From positions 1,054,001-1,118,000 of the forward strand of contig PUDQ02000032.1 of the NCBI GenBank assembly GCA_002964805.2: a DNA stretch of 64,000 bases, in the 5' to 3' direction. The translations under genes and the position numbers were made by a program. Origin of the DNA: Trametes villosa (Eukaryota; Basidiomycota; Agaricomycetes; Polyporales; Polyporaceae). This document shows, piece by piece, positions 12,126 through 22,793 of this stretch. The notes beneath the pieces are model-generated. The model had not been told where the DNA came from. It saw only the letters and a list, made by a program, of their open reading frames with translations, and searched no databases. How positions within the stretch are numbered: the stretch's first letter is position 1; each line of letters starts with the position of its first letter.

Positions 12126-14796
12126 CAGCAAGAGGCCGTCGGGCGGCCGGGCTGGTGAACGTCTGTATGGGGGCATAGGCGAGCGAACACGGCACGGATC
12201 AGAGCATTTTGCACGCCTGACGAAGACGAGATCCGAGCGCACAGACCCAGCGGGTTTCCAAGGACGGAGACCCCGGGGTCGGCTGGACGAGCCATCGGCA
12301 GCGTCAAGCGGGTGCACAGTTTTCTGCACCGCAAGCGAGGACACACCACCCGGCGGGCGAAATGTAATCCTGCATACGCGGAGATGCAGTCCGAGTCCTG
12401 CAACATGTCCGAGCCTCCGAGTCTCCTCCCCGAACGTCCACTTGCTGTCCGTTTGAACCGTCCACGCCCCTCCCCCTCCTCTCCGCATGTGCACACGCTA
12501 CCCTCGTACCAACGCCGAGTTCCACTCCTCCCGCCGACCCTTGCCAGGCCGAATCTCCAGGACCACGGTGAGCATCGCACGCCCACCGCGCCAGATGAAA
12601 ACTGAGGCCTGACCAGTGCCGCAGGCTCGCGGGACGTGCGGGAGAGCAGGAGCGGTGTAGCGCGGCGGGCGAGCCGTGCGACGTGCCGGACAGTCCCACG
12701 CGCGGAACGTGTTCGCACGCATGTGTATTGACAACGCGGGCGCACCACAGTATACAGAGGCTCGACGGCGACGGCGCGCGATCGGAGAGGAGTGGCAGCG
12801 GCGAGGGCGGTGGCCCCCCTGTGGTGTCGCATGCGCCCGCCGCAGGAGCGCCGTATGCTCTCCGGGTATCGCGGGCGGGCTCGACGGTACGTACGGCAGC
12901 CACTATCTTCGTTCGAGAACTGACGCGCTCGCCCGGACCTGTATGCCGCCGGAGTCGGGATCAGCTCGCGTCTCACGTCGCACTCCCCTGCCCAGTCGTG
13001 TCCGCGCAGCGCGGTACGTGCATAGCTGATTTTAGAGGGACGGAACTGACCTTGGCACGCGTTCACGAGGCAGACGCCGTCGTGACAGTTGCAACACAGC
13101 CCACACTCAGGGCTCGCGAGCCCGGCGAATCGCATCTCGAGGCCCCCCATGCGCGCGACGGGCGTGTCCGGCTCGGACGATCCCACTCCGACGCGGCCCT
13201 ACACGCGAACGACCGTCCACGAGCGTGCACGACGCGGCCGCCACGAACATCACGGCGTGTCCCAACACCGCGGAGCCGTCCGAGTCGTATCCTCGAGCCC
13301 ATTCTATCCTCCCGCTCGCGAGCGCGCCGGCGCAAGGAGCAAGTCGACGCACCTGGATTCGACGAGTCAGCAACCGAGCGTCGCTATCGATGCACGCATC
13401 CCACACGCGACATCGTCCACAACACTCCGGTGCCGGCGGATAGGAGACCCGGGCTGACGGGAAGCGGGTACGTACCGTGTATCCCGTTTTATGGTGCACA
13501 TGCGCTAACGCGGTACCGCCGTTCGATGCGTGCGCCTTCGGGGAAGCCGAGGCGGTGGCCAGTCCGCCAAAGCCGAGTGTCCTAGTTCGCGGTACCCAGG
13601 CGTGGATCCGCGAGAGACGTGCTTCATAGCGCAGGGCGGCGAGCGCGCCGGAGTGCAGCGCACGCCAGTCGCCTCGACTTGCGGGATACGGTCGGAGGCC
13701 GGCGCGGGGCTTCTGCAGCAGGCCGGTCGACTAGTTTGCGCGCACGCCGGCGGTCGTCGCGATCTCGAGGGACGTCGGCGGTTCGTACCGTGCTTATTCG
13801 CGCGCGGCGGCTCACGTTGTGGCGCGTCGTATGTGGACATTTTAGCTGGGAAGCGATCCGTGTCCGGGCCAGAGCTCCGGGGGGCCTGACAAGGACGGGC
13901 GGTACGTACCTGCACCATCTCCCTGTGCCGCTCCGACACTGAATCCTGTTGTGCGGTACGTCCCGGTACGCGACTGCACGCGCCCACGCATACGATCGGA
14001 GCGCGATGCGCGTCCGGTCTTGCCGCTGGCGCAATATGGCCCGTCGCCGGATGTTTGACGACGCGGAAGGGCGGATATGGGCGCACGCGGGTGCCGTCAT
14101 GCGGGCTCGTTACGGTGCGCACTTTCTTTTCAACCCTGCACGTCGCGGCTGTGTGGGCGCCGTTCGGGAACATCGGGAAGCGGGTGGGCGCGAGGAAAAG
14201 ATGTACCCGTCTCGCTCTCGCGCGCGCGGTGTCCCTGGAGGCCGTCGTGCGTACCACTCTGGCGGTACGCGTGGAGAGGCTTCCGCGGCGCAGCAGCTTA
14301 AGCGTACGGAGCGCCCGTGAGGCTTGCTTGTGGGCCGCCTCTCCGCGTGGTGCACACCGCGGCGACCAGGGGACACGGCACGGATACGGCCCTGGATGCG
14401 CCATCGCGATTGAGCACCGTCCGGAAGCTCTCCTGTGTGTTTGTGAGGGTGGACGCCAGCCGGAGGGATGCGTTTTGCGCACCTCGCAGAGAATCGCGCA
14501 TGCCTCTCTTTTCGACGGCGGTACGGCGAGTCGACGCGCTTGCCGGGCTCGAGCACCCTGAGGGCAGCGTTTTGTGTACATACCGCGCGTTTCATAATCT
14601 TCCGGCGGCATCCCCGTGTGTGCGCAGGACGGGAGGCCCGAGACGGCGGCGGCGAGGTCGAACGCGGGATGAGGGCGAGAGGCAGGAAGGGTAGAATAGA
14701 CGCCCGAGCGGCCCTGCGAATGCGAAGTCTGCGTCTCTCTGTCCCGCCTGCCTGCCCGCGCACTGCACTCCAGTAGAGCGGCATCCCCGTCCCATA

Positions 14797-14833
14797 GAGC
14801 GATGCTGCAGTCAGATTGAGCGATGCTGCAGTC
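14797..14833. repeat. 16-bp direct repeat
   Basis: GAGCGATGCTGCAGTC occurs at 14797-14812 and again at 14818-14833, separated by 5 bp. It lies about 255 bp left of the copy B duplication breakpoint. It may be a local slippage product or an excision footprint. Confidence 0.7.
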
Positions 14834-15088
14834 CCTTACGACGTCGCTCTCTGCGGTACGATTTCGACTCTCTGCACTCTGCACGTCCGAGACGGGCGCC
14901 TATTCTCGCGGACCAGGACTTGGCCCTGTGCACGCATGACGACGGGCCTCTCGCGATCGTGAAGACGGCCCTAGGAGCTGCCCTCGACGCGTATTAATAG
15001 GCCGTCCGCTGCCCTTGCTCGACACGGCCATGACGTCACGCGTCATCCGCGCCACAGACGCGTCCTGCGGCGCATACACCCACCCCGC

Positions 15089-15131
15089 GCGCGGTCGGGT
15101 CGACCTGGTTGATGGGGATCGTCGAGGACAT
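15089..15131 (-). pseudogene. NAP1 5' stump (first 14 codons)
   Basis: The ATG at 15131 and the following codons (MSSTIPINQVDPTA) match NAP1 residues 1-14. The match then stops at the duplication breakpoint. No further NAP1 sequence follows to the left, so this is a truncated duplicate without function as NAP1. Its upstream promoter region (15132-15448) is well preserved and could still start transcription into the gene-free block. Confidence 0.85.
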
Positions 15132-17640
15132 CGTGGCGGGCGTCGACGGGGAGAGAGGCGGGGAGGGCACAAAGATCGCGGGCGGAGGCAGGTCTGCTGC
15201 AGCCACAAATCCCGGAAAAAGCTGCCTGTCGGAGTTCCAATCCCCGTACCGTGTCTCGCGCGCGCCTACCCGCGACGGGCATGCGGCCTGCCTCGACCCG
15301 CCGGACTCACCCTTTCCTGATCGTACCCCAGCCGTTTGCCCACATATCGATCGTGGTCAAGGTCAGTTGTTGCAAGATTGATGGTGTACAGATGTCCGGA
15401 ATTTCTTTCTCTGCCGCCCCAGGAACCCCACCGCCCGCGTGCCCCCACTCACACCCGCTCGAATACGTACAAATACGCGAGCTTCTTCAGCTCGCGCACG
15501 CTCTCCGCGTCCGCCTTCACCACCTTCTCGTCGTTGAACAGCACCCACCCCGCCTCCGTCCGGATGTGCGCGACGTAGTGCCCGGAGTGCACCGACGGCC
15601 CCTTGTGCGAGATGAACGCCTTCAGCCGGTAGCGCGCCGGCACCTCGGACGTCCCTCCCGGTCCGCTCTGTGCCTGCTCGGCCACGGACCCGGCGGGCGC
15701 GTCCTCTCCGGTGTCATCGGGGTGCGAGAAGAGCCACTCGACCGCCCGCTCTGCGTCGCCGCCCTGCGGAGGCTTTCGTGTGAGATAAGAAGCGGTGAAG
15801 CAACACACTAACGCTCACCGTCTCCCGAAGGGCCTTGCGTGCTTGTGCCGGCGTGAAGCCCATATCGGCGAGCATGCTGACCTGCTCCACAGAGGGCTCG
15901 GAGGCGCCGCCGCCACCACCGGAAGAAGCAAGTTGGATAGGCGCGTCGATATCTGCAAGAGCGGTTAGAGAACGGACAGTGTTCAGCGCAGCCGGGGGCT
16001 CGAGCTCACCTGGATCCTCCATGTGCCCGAAGAGCCACTCCATAGCAGCCTCGGGATCGCTGTTGCCCGTTGCGAGCAGCGCCTTCTGGCAGCGAATCGT
16101 CGGGAAACCCATCGCCTCGAGCTGGGCCATCGCCGCCTCGTTGAACTGCGGCAGACCTGGTGCCGCTGCAAACATCGTGTGAGGGCTTGCGTGTCGCGCG
16201 GAGTGAATGATACGCACCGGCTTCGTCGTTGGGCAGCTCGGTCTCCCCAGGTTGGAGGCCCCGGCCGAGGTACTCGTCCAACTGCAACTCATCGGACTCC
16301 GGAAGGATAACAGGAATGTCTGCGAAATATCGATGAGTGGCGGGTAGATATCGCTATGACAGGCACGTACCAAGCTTCGCGGGGACCCAGTTCACAAGCT
16401 GGAACTTCTTTGCGTGTACGACGAGCACCTGGGGGAACGTCGCAAATCGTGTCCGCCTGCAGTAGAATAACACAGGTCAGCGCGAGTCTGAAGATGCGAC
16501 GAAGACTGCGTACTTAGTCGCGATAACCTTCTTCTGGCACCCCGGGCACTGATACTCAAGCGCCTCGGTACCCGTCACGATATCCAGGCACTCCTTCAGT
16601 TGCACCTCCTCATACAGCGTCTTCCCATCCTCATCCTTACCCTTCTCCCGCGCAGGCACCGGCACGCTCACCGTATCCGTCGCATCGACGCGGTACCGCA
16701 CGCGCTTGCACTCCCCACACTCGAGCCGCTGCTCCGTCCCGAACGCAAACACCTCCGTCGGCTCCCGCTTCTCGTCCAGCCCGGCCTTCTTCGCGTGCCG
16801 CCGCAGCACAGTGACGAGGTGCGTGAAGAACTCCTCCGCGTCCTGCTGGCGCATCGTCGCGAATTCCTCGTGGCCCTTGCCCACGAGCGCCTTGAAGCCC
16901 GTCGGGCGCACGCCCTCCTGGAAGACGGGCGTGGGCGAGTCGTGTGCGAGGGGGTTCGTCTCTTTGGGAGCGGAGGGAGAGCCGGCGGCGTGTGGGCGAG
17001 GGTGGGAGTAGCGGCCCGAGAGGAGGCCGTCGGCGAGTTTGTGCATCTGGCAGTCGATGCACTGTGCCGGGAGGGTCTCGTGGCACGATTCCCAGTGAGA
17101 GGCGGAGGTCGGCTGGTATCGTTGGCGGAATGCGGGAAGCGAGAATACCGTCTGTATGACAGACGCCATGTAGCAGCTACAACATGTTAGCAGGTCAGCG
17201 ACGGTAGCACGAGACGCACATACCTGTTGCCGAGGTTCGAGAGACCTGTGAGTCCTGGCCCGAAGACGGGCTCGAGCGCCTTGCCATCTTCGCCCGTGAG
17301 CGAGAAATCGAACTTCAGGTTCTGCTCGATTTGCTGCGCTCCCCCGTGAGCTTCACAATGCCTGTAGAACGGGTATGTCACGTACAAGCTCTGTCATGGA
17401 CTTCTCCGTCTTCGTCTGCGTCTGCACGTTGATGCCAAAGGTGGAGAGATGTCTCGAAAGATCGGGGTCCACCTTCGAGTCATTGCAGATGTAGCAGTAG
17501 ATGTCTGGGAATGGTGTCAGTAGACACATCGGACACGCATAGCAGCGCACATACCGGCGCCGCCTTCAGGTGTGATCGTCCCAAGCTTCACGCTAACAGG
17601 ATGGCGAGTCTCCTCAAAATGCTGCAAGCCGTGGCCGTTA
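15089..17640. repeat. Segmental duplication, copy B (NAP1 stump plus USP)
   Basis: This is the partner of 3747-6620, in the same orientation. The left edge is sharp at 15089, where homology to NAP1 begins in codon 14; the right edge is not sharp because copy A has decayed. The USP reading frame is intact here, so copy B is the functional USP locus while copy A carries the functional NAP1. Confidence 0.85.
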
Positions 17641-18455
17641 CCCCCAATCCCACCGAATTGCTGACGGCCGCAACCGAGCGAACCACAAGTGAGACAAAGC
17701 CAGAGGTTCTCCTTGAGGTCACATTTCGTGCAATGCGCGAGACCTACAGGACGGGTTTCTTTAAGGTGGCGTGTACTGAGCAATATGTGGCGCACGCACC
17801 TGACTGCGCGATGTGCCCAGTGGCATGTTGCTCGAGCATGAGCGTATGCTCGCAGGCAGTGATCTCTTCTTCCCATGCCTTCACTTCCGACTGGCGGGCG
17901 GAGGAAAGAGCGGTCATGACACCGTCGATGAGAGACTTCACATGCGGGTCGCTGGACGCGTCCGGGATCTCAAGGCCATTCTGCGCGTCGCATTTCCAGC
18001 ATTTCAGCACAGTCTTGAATTCATACTTGTCTTCCTCGCGGTCTTCGATAATTGCCAGTTTCTTCATTTTTGCCGGTGGCTCCTCATCGTCGGTCTGAAG
18101 CAGCACGAATCAGGCTCGAAGCACCGCTACAAGCTTAATTCGTGAAGGCACTCACGCGATTCGCCGAAGGCTTGAGCTTACGCTTAACATTCAGCGTGAA
18201 CGCGTGGCCAGTTTTTGCAGCATGGGAACGCGCATGGTGCCTCTCCTTGTCAAGACAACCTCCGTTGAAGCACGTCAAGCAGACGTCCACTCCCAGAGGG
18301 CTGTCCTGCAATCGAAGTCAGACCCTGCTCCCACCATGCCTCGCGAATGACCGTACTTGGTTGTCAAAGCACTGAGTACATTCCTCCCGATGTACAGATT
18401 GTGAAAGCCTGGGAGGCTGCAGACGAGCGATTTCCGCGATGTGGCTGCAAGACAT
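15449..18455 (-). CDS. UBP14: Ubiquitin carboxyl-terminal hydrolase, UBP14/USP5 (isopeptidase T) type
   Basis: Deubiquitinase that dismantles free, unanchored ubiquitin chains to recycle ubiquitin for the proteasome pathway. Twelve minus-strand exons: 18455-18357, 18305-18156, 18094-17800, 17758-17555, 17504-17386, 17333-17224, 17176-16514, 16456-16371, 16319-16218, 16156-16010, 15952-15819, 15763-15449. They give 807 residues, normal for the family. Order: variant zinc finger (SQSVHREECTQCFDNQ; VCLTCFNGGC), canonical UBP zinc finger (CTKCDLKENLWLCL), Cys-box LGNSCYMAS with catalytic Cys ~327, a catalytic core including QQDAEEFF, two UBA domains (about 612-657 and 675-720), His-box SVHSGHY with His ~765. 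The start at 18455 (MSCSHIAEIARLQPP) gives the conserved N-terminus; in-frame upstream ATGs at 18503 and 18524 are alternatives. Divergent from SSZ1. Degenerate copy at 4106-6620. Confidence 0.95.
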
Positions 18456-18816
18456 CTTCGTACACTGAAGCAACCCAAGTCCCCGTGAGCCCTTGTCCTC
18501 CATGCCCCCGCCACGACGTGCCACTCGATAGCGACGATCGCACCTTTTCCTTTTCTTTCTCCGCTACTCTTTCGCAATGTGAACCCTGATCGATTGAACG
18601 TCGTCTGTGCGGGTGTCCCTGCGGCAGACGGGGGTGATGGTGGTAATTAGAGAAGGAGGCTGCACGCGTAGGCGCCCATTTACGCGTCCTGATCGCATGG
18701 GCGCCTATCTAATCGCGCCTCCCAAATTTTGGACAGACGTTGGGCCGCGTGCAGAGCTTCGCGTTCACGACCTCCTCCCCTCCCCCATCTCCCTCTCCAT
18801 ACATACCCGCTCAAAA
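18456..18816. promoter_or_regulatory. Divergent promoter between USP and SSZ1, with an inverted repeat
   Basis: This 361-bp region separates the start codons of two divergent genes. It contains a perfect 11-bp inverted repeat, TAGGCGCCCAT (18669-18679) and ATGGGCGCCTA (18697-18707), with 17 bp between arms, ending 109 bp before the SSZ1 ATG. A CT-rich tract (about 18770-18812) directly precedes that ATG, as in strongly expressed fungal genes. The arms could form a cruciform or be two half-sites for a dimeric regulator. The factor is unknown. Confidence 0.6.
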
Positions 18817-20881
18817 ATGGCAGCTCAGCCCAACGGAACTGCGGAAGCACCCATCGAAGTTTCTGCTCTCCCGACGGTCGTCGGTATCAACTTCGGCAAC
18901 TCGTACGCCTCGATCTCCGTCCTCGCGAAGGTTCGTTCGTTTGACTACCAACGATACCATCTCTGAACTGACGGTCTATTTGCAGGAGGGCGGAGCGGAG
19001 TGCATTGCCAACGAGGATGGTGAGCGCCAGATTGCGTGTGCCATCGCGTTCCATGGCGAGGAGCTGGTGAGTTTGTCTTTACCCGTCCATTGAGATACCG
19101 TGCTGAAGTGAATTTAAGTACATTGGCAACCAAGCCAAGCACCAGCTTGTGAAGAACTCCCAAAACACCATCACTGGTTTCCGCAACCTCCTCGGCAAGA
19201 AGTACGCATCCCATCCATCCGCTATATCCTGCAATTCCTAATGAGTGCATGCAGGTTCTCCCAGATTCCTTCCAAGGAGGCCCCCGTATCCGCGCCCATC
19301 ATCCAGCACCCTGAGATTGCCGATGAGCCTGCCTACAAGGTCAAGGTTCTCCAGCCCGCTCCTTCTCCCCTTCCCACCAACGCGACCAACACCCCCGCTG
19401 CGTCCGTTGCCGCTACGCCCCGCTCCGAGCCCATTTCCGTCGACCGCATCCTCACCGTCTCCGAGGTTACCACTATCTTCCTGAAGTCTCTGATCCAGTC
19501 GGCAGAGGACTTCCTCGGCAAGAAGGTCCAGGGGGCCGTCATCACGATCCCCACCTGGTTCGAGGAGGCCCAAAAGGACGCGCTCGAGAAGGCCGCGAAT
19601 GACGCTGGCATCACTGTCCTCCAGCTCCTCGAGGAAGCCGGTGCCGCTGCTGTTAGCACGACCTCCGCGCCCCTGCCTGAGGGCCTCTCCGCCGATCGCA
19701 CGCAGCTGCTCGTCGACCTCGGCGCGTCCGCGCTCTCGCTTTCGCTGCTCTCCATCCGCGACGGCCTCGCGCACTCACTCGCGACGCTCTCGGACCACAC
19801 CGTCGGCGGCGACGCGATCGACGACAAGCTCGTCAAGTTCTTCGCGAAGGAGTTCACGAAGAAGACGAAGGCGCCGCTCGCGGTCGCGCCCGCGACGGAC
19901 GCGCAGGACCGCCGCGCGGAGGCGAAGCTCCGTCTCGCGCTCGAGCACACGAAGCGCACCATCTCCGCGTCGCCCGGCGCGGCGACGTGCTCCGTCGAGT
20001 CGCTCAAGGACGGCCTCGACTTCACTGGCACGATCACGCGCCTCCGCTTCGACATGGAGGTCCGCACGATCTACGACCGCGTGTACGCGAAGGTCAAGGA
20101 GCTTGTCGAGGCTGCCGGCCTCGACCTGTACGATGTCGACGAGATCGTCTACGCCGGCGGCTCCGCGAGCCTCCCTGGCCTCGACGAGGCGCTCTCGCAG
20201 GGCTTCTCCGAGACCGTCGTCACGCCGTTCACCCAGGGCACCGTCATCGGCGGCGGCTCCGGCGACCCCACCACCATCCTCTCCCGCGGCGCTGCCCTCC
20301 AGGCGAAGATCCTTATCCAGCTTGCCGAGGGTACTGATGAGGAGCGTGAGGTCAAGGCGTCGTTCACCCACGGACACCAGTACACGCAGGCGAAGGCGAC
20401 CTCGAAGACGATCGGCCTGCTCTTCCCTGAGGAGAGCGCGGGCGAGAGCTCGCTCGGCGGCCAGTGGGTTCCCGTCCTCCTGAAGGAGACGCCTGTCCCC
20501 GCGCGCCGCATCGTCGCGTTCGACGTCGATCTCGGCGAGGGTGAGGGTGAGAAGAAGGTCGGCTTCGAGGTGTGGGAGGCGAAGGAGGGCGTCAAGGTCG
20601 AGAAGGTGAAGCTGCCGAAGCTCGAGGACGAGGGCGCGCCGGAGGACGAGGAGGAGGAGGAAGAGGAGGAGGAGGTGAAGGAGAAGACGATCGAGAAGGA
20701 GAACGTCCTCACGTCGCTCTCGTTTGCCGCGAAGCTCGCAACGAAGAAGGGCAGCCGCTGGACGACGCGGCTAGAGGTCACGGTGAAGGTTGGCGAGGAT
20801 GGCGCGCTCGAGGTCAGCGCGGTGGAGGTCGGTGCGTCAGGGAAGGGCGAAAAGACCGTCGCGACGGTTCCTGCGCCCTGA
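18817..20881 (+). CDS. SSZ1: Hsp70-like ribosome-associated chaperone SSZ1
   Basis: Atypical Hsp70 that pairs with the J-protein zuotin in the ribosome-associated complex, stimulating Ssb Hsp70 on nascent chains. Exons 18817-18930, 18986-19066, 19119-19201 and 19255-20881 join in frame to 634 residues. The N-terminal nucleotide-binding domain shows GINFGNSYASI (residues ~22-32), FRNLLGKK, VQGAVITIPTWF, VDLGASALSLSL and the YAGGSASLPGL phosphate-binding segment. As in Ssz1, the substrate-binding part is short and divergent and there is no EEVD terminus. An acidic run of about 20 residues (~553-572) interrupts the C-terminal domain; its length may be lineage-specific. The ATG at 18817 follows a CT-rich leader and AAAA context. 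It lies head-to-head with USP. The residue pattern fits SSZ1 better than canonical SSA or SSB Hsp70. Confidence 0.93.
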
Positions 20882-21111
20882 TCTCCTCTTTCTGTATCAT
20901 TGGGACCAATAGACTTATAGTGAACATTCATTTCTTCTGTATGCTCACGGCCTCATAGCGTCTGCCCGCTCCCGGCATAGCATGTGAACCGCGGTAACTA
21001 TGACGCAACACCTTGAAGCTGGGAAACTTACGGGCTCCCGCTCCTCCGGTGCTTTCTGTGCTAGCGGCTTTCCCTATCGCTTACCAGAAACCATCTCAAC
21101 ACTCTACAACG

Positions 21112-22241
21112 ATGGCAAATTCGCTGCAAGGCGTAGAAGCTTATCTCTTCGATGTTTTCGGCACTGTCGTGGACTGGCACGGCAGCGTCACCAAAGCGCT
21201 TGCGGACTTCGCAGGCTCACAAGATGAAGGTCTGTATGGATGATCTGCTACTTCCTCCCGTATTATGGCTCGCCCTAGACAGTACACTGAAAACAGCTAA
21301 CACACATCTCAGACTGGAGCAGTTTCACACAAGAGTGGCGGAACGGATACAAGGAGTACACGTCAGTCTGCGGTTTCAGCTTATCGTCGGTGTATTAGAT
21401 CTCACTTGTCTTGACGTTAGTGCTCGGGTGGCCGCCGGGGGAGAAGGCTCGACCAACGTGGACGTAATGCACCGAGAAGTACGAGCAATCAAATCGCGCT
21501 GCGCTATAGGATACTCATCCGTTATCGCGAATAGATACTCGATGGCATGCTCGCTTCTCCGCGATGGAACCATCTTGACTCCCGCTGGGGAGATGCGGAA
21601 AGACAGACTTTGGTCCACTTCTGGCACAAGTTAGATGGTTCGCACCTCCATCATGCGAACGGCTCCCCGAGATAAACGCATAATTACCGCTAAATCATCG
21701 CACCTCCTTCAGGGTGGCCGGATAGCAGCGCAGGGCTGTATGCAATGAAGAAGAAAGCGGTGATTGGCACGCTCTCCAATGGGAATGCGCGGCTGCTCGT
21801 CAACATGGTGAGGTCTTGAACACCACACGGCCTGAATGGAGAGTGGATGCTGAACGTCCCATGCGCACCCGACTAGGCGAAGCATGCAGATCTCCCTTGG
21901 GACATCGTATTCGCCGGGGACCTCCTCGGAGCGTACAAACCGTTCGTCCCAATAACTCACGGCTTTGTACGTCGTCTCACTGACTCCCCGTCCCTTCAAG
22001 AAACCCGAAGACGTACCTCGGTGCCGCAAGCTACCTCGCGGTACCGCCTGAGAAATGCGCCATGGTCGCGGCACACATCTACGACCTCCGCTCCGCCGCG
22101 AGCCACGGACTCAAGACGGTCTACGTACGCAGGCCGACAGAGGACTCGCCGGCTGTGAGAGACTCGGTCAAGAGCAAGGCGGATGGCGGGGAGGTCGACG
22201 TTGTGGTCGACTCGTTCGAGGAGTTGGCTGGTCTGATGTAG
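21112..22241 (+). CDS. Type II haloacid dehalogenase (HAD superfamily)
   Basis: HAD-superfamily hydrolase of the (S)-2-haloacid dehalogenase type, soluble and probably cytosolic; real substrates in fungi are largely unknown. Seven short exons: 21112-21229, 21313-21361, 21421-21478, 21535-21637, 21713-21807, 21877-21941, 22001-22241. All phases agree, giving 242 residues, typical for the family. Motif I is FDVFGTVVDW with nucleophile Asp ~14. The cap includes FTQEWRNGYKEY and VDVMHRE. Motif II is GTLSNGNARLL. Then come AGDLLGAYKP, GAASYLAVPPEKCAMVAAH and GLKTVYVRR with the later acidic motif. The protein ends FEELAGLM. Without splicing the gene looks broken because every intron contains stops, but the assembled exons restore the whole family alignment. 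The GTCAGT and GTTCGT donors are slightly atypical. Function beyond family level is inferred. Confidence 0.9.
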
Positions 22242-22793
22242 TGGCTGGAATAGGATCATGGCCCCGGCTTCTAGTCTGGGGGTAATGCTGGCCTGTCACA
22301 GGGCAATAGGTCGCGCGTGCATTGTGTTGTCTGTCGCACGGACGTGTCGGCGAGCTTACTTTCTGCCAGGCCCATTTCAGCAACGTGTGAGATCGATCAC
22401 TTAGCAGACTGGCGTCGCACGCCTCGACAATTTTCGAGACATTGTGATAGAGTGGTGGTGCGACAGGTCCGTCAATACAGGAGGTTTCAGAGCGGGGATA
22501 GCGAGGCTGTCAGAGTGGTGGGGATAGCGGTGGAGAATACTCAGGAAAGCATCGTGACTTCAGGCAGAGCGAATGCGACAGGTGTTGCGGGATGGGGAAT
22601 AAACTTCGCGATGGGGAGCAGAGGCAGACGAGGAATTTATAGCGCAGCCAATTCTGGGCCGTCGGAGCGTAGCACAGCTGAGTTATCCGGAAGCAGAAGC
22701 GTCCGGCAAACGGCTGACAGGCTATGTGAGGCTATGAGCCAGGAAATTTGGCAAGATCGTCAGGGTACATACCTTGCACCAACGGGAGAGAGC
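22242..22793. other. Spacer between HAD gene and paralog array
   Basis: This 552-bp stretch lies between convergent gene ends (HAD on +, paralog 1 on -). It should contain both 3' untranslated regions. No further coding signal or repeat was recognised. Confidence 0.5.

Larger units (their letters stand above)
6621..15088. other. 8.5-kb gene-free GC-rich block between the USP copies
   Basis: No gene is supported here. Open frames are numerous because of the high GC content; the largest are 13505-14884 and 12035-13186 on the minus strand (459 and 383 codons). They are Arg/Pro/Ser-rich, overlap equally long frames on the other strand and show no domain or splice structure. CpG is frequent, so the block lacks the CpG depletion left by repeat-induced mutation or long-term methylation. 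Recurrent GGTACGT-type words occur between 12.8 and 14.3 kb. A strong hairpin at 12070 and a 16-bp direct repeat at 14797 are listed separately. Confidence 0.6.

Noticed and set aside
12035..13186. 383-codon minus-strand open frame
   Set aside because: Same composition artefact; overlaps a 300-codon plus-strand frame and includes the 12070 hairpin.
13505..14884. 459-codon minus-strand open frame
   Set aside because: Arg/Pro/Ser-rich, overlaps equally long frames on the other strand, no domain, no codon-position signal; typical of GC-rich noncoding DNA.
19333..20931. Long minus-strand frames (19333-20067, 19775-20377, 20149-20931)
   Set aside because: Antisense shadows of the SSZ1 last exon; sense-strand codon bias explains them.
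21112..22241. Haloacid dehalogenase locus as a pseudogene
   Set aside because: Stops in the unspliced frame suggested decay, but seven exons with consistent phases restore the whole family alignment.
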